Positions 31,601 to 39,373 of a DNA stretch of 62,280 nucleotides are shown here, piece after piece. A program made the translations under genes and the position numbers. The notes beneath the pieces are model-generated. The model did not search any database and was not told the DNA's origin. It worked only from the letters and a program-made list of their open reading frames with translations. The DNA is taken from assembly GCA_024692605.1 (NCBI GenBank), contig JAILMQ010000154.1, forward strand, positions 1 to 62,280. The letters run 5' to 3'. This DNA comes from Eubacterium sp. GTDB taxonomy: Bacteria; Bacillota; Clostridia; Lachnospirales; Lachnospiraceae. Positions within the stretch are counted from its first letter, which is position 1, and the number at the start of each line of letters is the position of its first letter.

Positions 31601-32013
31601 AAAAAAACATAAGTATAGACGCCTGGAGATCTTTGATCCAGTGTACTGCAGCCGGAAAAAACATTACAGCAGTAGGTACATTTAATGGGGAGTATGCAGA
31701 TATATTCTTACATGATATGAGTATGACTACCAGTGTGAGAGCGGATTATTCCACAGGTCTGGGAAGCTATAATGGTACATCTAAACTTGTAGTGGAAACA
31801 GCTGCATATGTATATCAGGGTATGGGAAAATATGCTCTTGCCTATGGCGGCAAATCTGAAAACTCCGGTGCAAAGTTCAACAATGCCGACATAATAATAG
31901 ACCTGAAATCTGATGGCGGAGTTGCGTCAATGATTAAAAAGGAAAACTCAGAAATAAAGTATAGCCGATGCAAGATGATAATTAATGGAGAAGAACAGTC
32001 GGTTGACTTTTAA
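28663..32013 (+). CDS. Multidomain protein: LacI/PBP-type sensor + central region + EAL phosphodiesterase + C-terminal beta-helix-like repeat domain
   Basis: N-terminal LacI-sensor-like '[34 protein letters not shown]'; EAL '[24 protein letters not shown]', '[11 protein letters not shown]', 'DYVKIDRSL', 'AEGVET'; C-terminal ~340 aa of short Gly/Asn-rich beta repeats. Confidence 0.85.
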   Translation: [1116 protein letters not shown]

Positions 32014-32081
32014 TATATCAATCGTATAATTATATTAATACTTTTGAATATATATGAAACTGAATTTGGGGAGGTTAATAT

Positions 32082-33350
32082 ATGGACAAAAAGATAAGTA
32101 CAATGAGAGGGATTGTAAAGGGATTTGCCAATGCAATGAATCTTTTACAGCCGGAAATACATAGTCATCATCAGCAGGTTGCGTATCTGTCCTATAATAT
32201 TGCGGATAAGATGGGATATGATGAAAGCGACAGATTAATGATAATCTATGCTTCACTTTTCCACGATGCAGGACTTTCTATACTGCCGGAGACTGATGAA
32301 GAGGGTAAGAAGATTACTTATAAATTCAGTGAAATAACTGAAGCGGGCGCCAGCATAATCGGTGAGTCCCCGAAATTCAATTTTATCAGAAAGGTAATGC
32401 TTGCCGGTAGATTCAGTGATAAGATGGATGATCTGTCCTTTGCAATGGCAGATGATATGAAGAAAGCATTTATCTTTAGTCAGATAATCTGTCTTGCAAA
32501 TGCTGTTTCCGAAATGATAGATTATAAAAGATCTGCATTAAATCAGATTCCGGATATATGTGAGGAAATATCTGAGATGGCAGGAAATGAGATATCAGCA
32601 GAGGTTATAGAAGCATTCCTGACACTTCAGGATGTGGAATATATGTGGATGAATCTTCTTCATATGCCGGATGCTTATCTGGAATATATTCCTGCAAACA
32701 GAGATGTTTCTCTGGATGAGACTATTGAGTATTCAAGAATCATGTCCAGAATAATTGACTATAGAAGTTCATATACTGCTATGCACTCCTCAGGTGTGGT
32801 AGTTCCTGCAGTCAGACTTGCAGAGCTTATCGGAATGTCAGAGGAAGAGTGTAAGAAGATAATGATCGCAGGATATCTTCATGATATCGGAAAGCTTACT
32901 ATTCCAAAGAGTATTCTGAATAAGAATGATAAGCTTACGGATGAAGAGTTCAATGTAGTTAAGGAACATGCTTATTATACATATATTCTGTTGAAGGATA
33001 TCCCCGGATTTGAGCAGATCAGAGACTGGGCAGGTCTTCATCATGAGAAACTGGATGGAGCAGGATATCCCTTCGGACTTAAAGCAGATGATATTCCTAT
33101 GGGGGCACGAATCATGGCTGTTGCAGATATATTCTCTGCCGTTGCCGAGATCAGACCTTACAGAGCGGGAATGTCAAAGGAAGAGGTTATAAAGGTGCTT
33201 CATGACGGAGCCCTTGATGGAGCTCTTTCCAGATATATAGTAGAACTCATGATAACTAACTATGATGATATCTATGAGAAGAGAGATATCGAGGTTAGAA
33301 ATGAGGGCGCAAGGTATTATGCCGCAGTTGTAAACTCGGATGAGGAATAA
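32082..33350 (+). CDS. HD-GYP domain protein with additional N-terminal HD domain
   Basis: 'HDIGKLTIPKSILNKNDKL ... HHEKLDGAGYPFGL ... ARIMAVADIFSAV'; N-terminal 'IIYASLFHDAGLSILPE'. Confidence 0.88.
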   Translation: MDKKISTMRGIVKGFANAMNLLQPEIHSHHQQVAYLSYNIADKMGYDESDRLMIIYASLFHDAGLSILPETDEEGKKITYKFSEITEAGASIIGESPKFNFIRKVMLAGRFSDKMDDLSFAMADDMKKAFIFSQIICLANAVSEMIDYKRSALNQIPDICEEISEMAGNEISAEVIEAFLTLQDVEYMWMNLLHMPDAYLEYIPANRDVSLDETIEYSRIMSRIIDYRSSYTAMHSSGVVVPAVRLAELIGMSEEECKKIMIAGYLHDIGKLTIPKSILNKNDKLTDEEFNVVKEHAYYTYILLKDIPGFEQIRDWAGLHHEKLDGAGYPFGLKADDIPMGARIMAVADIFSAVAEIRPYRAGMSKEEVIKVLHDGALDGALSRYIVELMITNYDDIYEKRDIEVRNEGARYYAAVVNSDEE

Positions 33351-33359
33351 TAATTTATA

Positions 33360-33950
33360 ATGGAATTATTTGCTTTTATATTTACAAGCTTAATGTTAGG
33401 AATTGGATTGGCTATGGATGCTTTTTCGGTATCCATGGCCAATGGTTTGAATGAACCTAAAATGAGCAGTAAAAAGTTTTTTGGAATAGCTTTTACATTT
33501 GCAGCATTTCAGTTCATCATGCCGGTTATAGGATGGATACTGGTTCATACCATTATAAGTATCTTTGATGTGCTCGAGGTGTTTATTCCATGGATAGCTC
33601 TTATACTTCTTGCCTTCATAGGTGGAAAGATGATTATAGAAGGGATTCGTGGCGGCGGTGAAGATGAGGAAATCGTCAGACTCGGAAAGGGAACTTTGAT
33701 AGTGCAAGGTATTGCTACATCAATAGATGCACTTTCTGTTGGATTCACAATAGCTGATTATAGCCCGGTTAAAGCATTTCTCTGTTCAATGATCATTTTT
33801 TTAGTTACATTTATCATATGTGTTGCCGGAATAAAAATTGGCAAAGCTATTGGAATGAAATATGCAGGAAAGGCGTCGATATTTGGTGGGATTATACTCC
33901 TTATCATTGGTATAGAAATATTCGTTAAGGGCGTTATCTTGACAAGTTAA
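33360..33950 (+). CDS. mntP: Manganese efflux pump MntP
   Basis: 196 aa, 'GIGLAMDAFSVSMANGL' and 'QGIATSIDALSVGFTIA' duplicated motifs. Confidence 0.93.
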   Translation: MELFAFIFTSLMLGIGLAMDAFSVSMANGLNEPKMSSKKFFGIAFTFAAFQFIMPVIGWILVHTIISIFDVLEVFIPWIALILLAFIGGKMIIEGIRGGGEDEEIVRLGKGTLIVQGIATSIDALSVGFTIADYSPVKAFLCSMIIFLVTFIICVAGIKIGKAIGMKYAGKASIFGGIILLIIGIEIFVKGVILTS

Positions 33951-33958
33951 ATCAATTA

Positions 33959-33993
33959 AACTATGATATTTTCTGTTGTAAAATATCATAGTT
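33959..33993 (+). terminator. Perfect 14-bp AT-rich hairpin between mntP and trpS
   Basis: AACTATGATATTTT-ctgttgt-AAAATATCATAGTT. Confidence 0.55.
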
Positions 33994-34021
33994 ATATTTA
34001 TGTAAAAAGGTGATTATAAAA

Positions 34022-35026
34022 ATGGAAACAAATGAAAAAAAGAAAGTGCTTCTAAGCGGTATTCAGCCTACAGGAGTTTTTACACTTGGTAACTACATAG
34101 GAGCAGTAAGAAACTGGAAAGAATTACAGGAAGAGTATGAGTGTGCATATTTTGTTGCGGACCTTCATTCTCTTACAGTCCGTCAGGATCCTGCAGAACT
34201 GAGAAAGCATAGTAAAGAGGCGTTTGCACTTCTTCTTGCATGTGGTCTTGACCCTGAGCAGAGTCTTCTGTTCATACAGAGTCATGTTCCTACACATGCT
34301 GAGCTTGGTTGGATTCTTTCCTGCTATACACAGTTTGGTGAGCTCTCAAGAATGACACAGTTTAAGGATAAGTCATCTCAGCATCCTGAGAATATCAATG
34401 CAGGTCTTTTTGATTATCCTGCACTTATGGCTGCTGATATACTTCTTTATCAGCCTGATTTTGTTCCTGTTGGAGCGGATCAGAAGCAGCATATTGAGCT
34501 TACAAGAACTATTGTAAACAGATTCAATGGTATCTACGGAGATGTGTTCCGTATGCCTGAACCATATATCCCTAAGAATGGTGCTAAGATAATGTCTCTT
34601 CAGAACCCTACTAAGAAGATGTCTAAGTCTGATGAGAATCCAAATGCATGTATCTCAATACTGGATGAGCCTGATGTTATTATGGCTAAGTTCAGAAGAG
34701 CGGTTACTGACAGTGATACAGAGGTAAGATTTGCTGAGGGTAAGGATGGAATAAATAACCTTATGACTATTTATTCTGCATTTACCGGACTCAGTATGGA
34801 GGATATTGAGAAAGAGTTTGCCGGAAAGGGATACGGCGACTTTAAGAAGGCTGTAGGAGCTGTTGTTGCTGACGGACTTACACCTATAAGAGAAGAGTTC
34901 AAGCGTGTTTCAAATGATAAGGCATATCTTGAACAGTGCTATAAAAAAGGTGCAGAAACAGCTACTTATGTTTCAAGAAAAACTTTAAATAAGGTTAAAA
35001 AGAAGGTGGGACTTCTCCCACTTTAA
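34022..35026 (+). CDS. trpS: Tryptophan--tRNA ligase (start set at 34022)
   Basis: 'LLSGIQPTGVFTLGNYIGAVRNW', 'KKMSKSDENPNACI' (KMSKS). Confidence 0.96.
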   Translation: METNEKKKVLLSGIQPTGVFTLGNYIGAVRNWKELQEEYECAYFVADLHSLTVRQDPAELRKHSKEAFALLLACGLDPEQSLLFIQSHVPTHAELGWILSCYTQFGELSRMTQFKDKSSQHPENINAGLFDYPALMAADILLYQPDFVPVGADQKQHIELTRTIVNRFNGIYGDVFRMPEPYIPKNGAKIMSLQNPTKKMSKSDENPNACISILDEPDVIMAKFRRAVTDSDTEVRFAEGKDGINNLMTIYSAFTGLSMEDIEKEFAGKGYGDFKKAVGAVVADGLTPIREEFKRVSNDKAYLEQCYKKGAETATYVSRKTLNKVKKKVGLLPL

Positions 35027-35043
35027 AAAGCGGAAGATTATAA

Positions 35044-36639
35044 ATGAAGGTAAAAAATTACAGTACTGAAGATAATCAAATAAGGCTTACAAGATATAGA
35101 AAGAAGGGTCTTCTTCGTGTGTTGTTCAGCAGAATGATGCTGATCGGAATTCTTGTGGTGCTTCAGGCTTTAATTTTGGCATTTATTTTAGTTATATTTA
35201 CCGAGTTTGCAACTGAATATACGGTCATGATGAGAATCTTTGTATTTTTCATGGTCATATATCTCTTTAACAGTGATATGGATTCTTCGGCTAAACTCAC
35301 CTGGCTGATGCTCATAAGTATATTTCCGATTCCGGGTAGTACATTCTTCTTCTTTACTCAGACTGAAGTGGGACATCGTAATCTTAAGAAGCGAATGATA
35401 GGTATTATGAAGAATACCAAGAATGCCATTAAGATGGATGAGAATGTATATAATGAACTTGAGCAGGAAAGTCTTGGTGTAAGTGAACTCTGTAATTACG
35501 TGAATAAAACCGGATGCTTTCCTATCTTCAAAAATTCTTCTGTAGATTACTATCCGTCCGGAGAAGAATTTTTCGTGGCTTTGGAAGAGGAACTGAAAAA
35601 GGCAGAAAAGTTTATATTTATTGAATATTTTATAATAGCAGAAGGATATATGTGGGGCAGGGTGCTTAAAACCCTGGTGGATAAAGCTAAAGAGGGTGTT
35701 GAAGTCCGTGTTATGTATGATGGAATGTGCGAGATGAAACTTCTTCCGCATGATTATACAGACAGATTAAGACAGCTTGGCATTCAGGCAAAGAAGTTCG
35801 CACCTATTCGTCCTTTTATTTCTACCTATTACAACTACAGAGATCACAGAAAAGTATTTGTTATTGATGGAAAGGTTGCCTTTGGTGGCGGAGTAAATCT
35901 TGCTGATGAATATATAAATAAGATAGAGAGATTCGGTTACTGGAAGGATACAGCTGTAATGGTGAAGGGAGAGGCAGTCAAAGCCTACACCCTTATGTTC
36001 CTTCAGATGTGGGCATCAGATGGTTCGGAATTAGAACTTAAAAATTATCTTGATGATCCGGAAGTAGTTGACATAACTCCGGATAATAACCTTGGATTTG
36101 TTATGCCTTATAGTGACATTCCACTTGATGATGAGAAGGTGGGAGAGAATGTTTATATGGATGTCCTTAATCGTGCCACAGATTATGTCCATATAATGAC
36201 ACCTTATCTGGTGCTTGATGATGAGACTCTCAATGTTATTAAATATACAGCAAACAGAGGTGTGGACGTTAAGATAATTCTTCCGGGAATCCCGGACAAG
36301 AAGGTTGCATATTCTCTTGCTAAAACACATTATAAATCACTTTTGAAATCCGGAGTGAAGCTATATGAATATACTCCAGGTTTTGTTCATGCAAAAAACT
36401 TTGTCTGTGATGATAAGAAGGCTATTGTAGGCTCCATAAATCTTGATTACAGAAGCCTTTATCATCATTTTGAATGTGCCACTTATATGTATAAATCTCC
36501 TGCAGTAATGGATGTTGAAAAAGATTTCCAGGAAACACTTTCAAAGTGTAAGCAGGTTACTTTTGAGTCGGTGGAAAAGGATAAGCTATATTATAAAATA
36601 GTGGGAGGACTTGTAAAAACAATTGCTCCACTTATGTAA
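35044..36639 (+). CDS. Cardiolipin synthase-like phospholipase D family protein
   Basis: Two HKD-type motifs 'DHRKVFVIDGKVAFGGGVNLADEY' and 'HAKNFVCDDKKAIVGSINLDYRS'. Confidence 0.92.
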   Translation: MKVKNYSTEDNQIRLTRYRKKGLLRVLFSRMMLIGILVVLQALILAFILVIFTEFATEYTVMMRIFVFFMVIYLFNSDMDSSAKLTWLMLISIFPIPGSTFFFFTQTEVGHRNLKKRMIGIMKNTKNAIKMDENVYNELEQESLGVSELCNYVNKTGCFPIFKNSSVDYYPSGEEFFVALEEELKKAEKFIFIEYFIIAEGYMWGRVLKTLVDKAKEGVEVRVMYDGMCEMKLLPHDYTDRLRQLGIQAKKFAPIRPFISTYYNYRDHRKVFVIDGKVAFGGGVNLADEYINKIERFGYWKDTAVMVKGEAVKAYTLMFLQMWASDGSELELKNYLDDPEVVDITPDNNLGFVMPYSDIPLDDEKVGENVYMDVLNRATDYVHIMTPYLVLDDETLNVIKYTANRGVDVKIILPGIPDKKVAYSLAKTHYKSLLKSGVKLYEYTPGFVHAKNFVCDDKKAIVGSINLDYRSLYHHFECATYMYKSPAVMDVEKDFQETLSKCKQVTFESVEKDKLYYKIVGGLVKTIAPLM

Positions 36640-36642
36640 GGT

Positions 36643-38073
36643 GTGTCTATGGTATTTTCAAGCATTGAATTTTTATTTAGATTTCTACCTATATTTATAA
36701 TAATATATTGTATTACCAAAGAAGAGTACAGACTATATGTAATACTTCTGGGGAGCTTGTTTTTCTATGCTTATGGCGAACCACTATATATTCTTTTGAT
36801 GCTTGCATCGATCTTTGTAAATCATTTCATAGCAAAAAAAATATATCTATACAGGTATTCGGAAAAACGTACCGGAATTGATAAAACATCTACTTGTAAG
36901 CTTTATCTGCTTATGGCATGTTTATTTAATTTTGGTATGCTTTTTATTTTTAAATACCTTGGTTTCTTTTGTTCTATAGTTAATCAGATCGCCGGTAAGG
37001 AAGTGCTTAAGGTAGTGCAGCTCACCCTTCCTTTAGGAATCAGCTTCTATACATTTCAGATCATGTCCTATGTGATCGATGTATACAGAAGAAAATATGC
37101 TGTTAAAAATAATCTGATAAACTTTGCGACTTATGTAAGTATGTTTCCTCAGTTAATAGCAGGTCCTATTGTTAATTACGATGAAGTCAGAAAGAGTATG
37201 AAGGATAGACGCCTGAAGCCTAAGATGGTAGAAAATGGTGTAACGCTTTTTATCATCGGACTTCTTTATAAGGTTCTTCTGGCGAATAAGATTTCCTCTC
37301 TTTGGAATGACATATCAACAATAGGTGTCTATGGTATCAATACTCCCACAGCCTGGCTGGGGTCTTGGGCTTTCTCCTTCCAGATATATTTTGATTTCTG
37401 GGGTTATTCTCTTATGGCCATTGGACTGGGTAAGATTCTTGGATTTAATTTCCCTCAGAATTTTAAGGAACCATATTCCGCCAAGTCTGCCACAGAGTTT
37501 TGGAGAAGGTGGCATATTACCCTTGGAAGATGGTTCAGAGAGTACGTATATATTCCGTTAGGAGGAAACAGAAAAGGTCCGATAATGCTGGTGATAAATA
37601 CATTTGTCGTATGGTTTTTGACGGGACTATGGCACGGCGCCAGCTGGAACTTTATAATCTGGGGACTGATGTTCTTTGTGCTTCTCATGCTGGAGAAGTT
37701 TATCTACATAGATAAACTGGAGAATAGCAGATATGTTGGAAGAATCTACATGCTTTTCCTGATTCCTTTCAGCTGGACTATATTTAATATTACTGATTTG
37801 AAAACACTTGGACTTTATATAAGGAAAATGTTTTTCATACCGCTGCCGAATGCACCGAAGCTGAATACATTTTCCAAGATGCTGGATCTTCTGGGAAAAT
37901 ACTGGTGGCTGCTTCTTATATGTGCATTTTTCTCCACCCCGATTCCTATGAATCTGATTAAGAAGTATAGAGATACTCTGATGTTTAAGATTCTTTTGCT
38001 TTTGGGCTTCTGGTACGCTGTTTATCAGATGGCGATGGGAGCAGATAATCCATTCCTTTATTTTAGATTCTGA
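36643..38073 (+). CDS. MBOAT family O-acyltransferase
   Basis: 'MVFSSIEFLFRFLPIF', 'FWRRWHITLGRWFREYVYIPLGGN', 'VWFLTGLWHGASWNFIIWG'. Confidence 0.93.
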   Translation: MSMVFSSIEFLFRFLPIFIIIYCITKEEYRLYVILLGSLFFYAYGEPLYILLMLASIFVNHFIAKKIYLYRYSEKRTGIDKTSTCKLYLLMACLFNFGMLFIFKYLGFFCSIVNQIAGKEVLKVVQLTLPLGISFYTFQIMSYVIDVYRRKYAVKNNLINFATYVSMFPQLIAGPIVNYDEVRKSMKDRRLKPKMVENGVTLFIIGLLYKVLLANKISSLWNDISTIGVYGINTPTAWLGSWAFSFQIYFDFWGYSLMAIGLGKILGFNFPQNFKEPYSAKSATEFWRRWHITLGRWFREYVYIPLGGNRKGPIMLVINTFVVWFLTGLWHGASWNFIIWGLMFFVLLMLEKFIYIDKLENSRYVGRIYMLFLIPFSWTIFNITDLKTLGLYIRKMFFIPLPNAPKLNTFSKMLDLLGKYWWLLLICAFFSTPIPMNLIKKYRDTLMFKILLLLGFWYAVYQMAMGADNPFLYFRF

Positions 38074-38115
38074 TTAGATATTAGTTTACATAATATATAT
38101 GATTGGAAGTTGATT

Positions 38116-39150
38116 ATGAAAAAATTCATAAAAACCATATCCAACTTAAAATTGACTATTCTTCTGATTATAACAGTTCTGGCACTGACAATAATCGGAA
38201 TTGTTTATAGTGTTTCCGGGAAAGCAGTAAGAGGATGGGGATGGAAGCATCCATTCCTTGTATCTGCCATACTTGGAGATAAGGATGCGCCTAAGACACC
38301 TAAGAAACCCGTAGCTCCTAAGGCAGAAGAAGGTGCAACACCCGGTAATGCATTGAAGGCTGATACTGCATCATCAGATGACGCAAGTAAGTCTGACGCT
38401 ATGGAACAGGCCCCCGTACAAGTGGATAACTATGCTGAGTATCCGGGAAAAAGCCTTAGGCCTATGCAGTATGAGAAGATTGAAAAGTTTGAGCCACGCT
38501 CACCTTATTACGACAGTGTGGCTGAAATTCCTATGACTACGGAATATCCTTATGTGGATGCGCCGGAAGACTATTTCAAGGATGCACTGTTTATCGGAGA
38601 TTCGCGAATCGAAGGACTTCACGATTACGGTAACATTAATGAAGCTGACTTTTGTTATAAGGAAGGTGTCAGCGTCTTCAACATAAGGAAAGAAAAACTT
38701 GTCTGGGGTACGGAAGGTGAAGGCAAGCTTAGTAAACTATTAAAAAAGAACACTTACAAAAAGATTTATATCATGATCGGCGTAAACGAGCTGGGCAAGG
38801 GTTTTGCTTCAGAGTTTAGTGATGAATATGAAAAGCTTATAAAGCTTGTTCGTAAGAACGAACCTGATGCAGTAATAATCGTAATGGGAATCATGTATGT
38901 GACAAAAGACTATTCCGATGCCAGTGATGTTTTCAATAACGACAACATTAATTGCAGGAATAATTATATATCTCAGTATATTGACGGATATAATACATTT
39001 TACTTAGATATAAATCCTGCACTTGTGGATGATACCGGGGCACTTAATGCAGAATTTACGAATGACGGAATTCACCTGACAGCAGAGTACTACAGCCTAT
39101 GGGTAGATTATCTAAAAAAACACGCTTTGCAAGAAGATATGTGGAAATAA
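38116..39150 (+). CDS. Membrane-anchored SGNH/GDSL-like hydrolase
   Basis: N-terminal TM, Pro/Ala/Lys-rich linker, 'DALFIGDSRIEGL', 'IMIGVNELGKG', 'NDGIHLTAEYYSLW'. Confidence 0.85.
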   Translation: MKKFIKTISNLKLTILLIITVLALTIIGIVYSVSGKAVRGWGWKHPFLVSAILGDKDAPKTPKKPVAPKAEEGATPGNALKADTASSDDASKSDAMEQAPVQVDNYAEYPGKSLRPMQYEKIEKFEPRSPYYDSVAEIPMTTEYPYVDAPEDYFKDALFIGDSRIEGLHDYGNINEADFCYKEGVSVFNIRKEKLVWGTEGEGKLSKLLKKNTYKKIYIMIGVNELGKGFASEFSDEYEKLIKLVRKNEPDAVIIVMGIMYVTKDYSDASDVFNNDNINCRNNYISQYIDGYNTFYLDINPALVDDTGALNAEFTNDGIHLTAEYYSLWVDYLKKHALQEDMWK

Positions 39151-39313
39151 CAGGGTAAAAAATGTTATAATATAGTTGCACTGACAGAGAGACGGGAAAG
39201 GTCAGGAAGAGGGTGAAAATATGGCTGAGAAATGGATTGATGAAATTGAGGAACTACAATAGAAAAAGTTAAGCAAGTTTTAGGGATGACACCTGAATTG
39301 CAATAAAAGAAGT

Positions 39314-39358
39314 ATCATGGCATCAGTCATCTTAATGTGATTGATGCCATGATTTTTT
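39314..39358 (+). terminator. Intrinsic terminator upstream of the secreted-protein gene
   Basis: ATCATGGCATCA...TGATGCCATGAT followed by TTTTT. Confidence 0.7.
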
Positions 39359-39373
39359 GAGAGGGGTTTAGTT

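Noticed and set aside
24910-33350. Interpretation of the patatin/GGDEF cluster as a CBASS operon
   Set aside because: No CD-NTase, Cap2/Cap3 or other CBASS ancillary gene present; only the speculative c-di-GMP-effector idea is retained.
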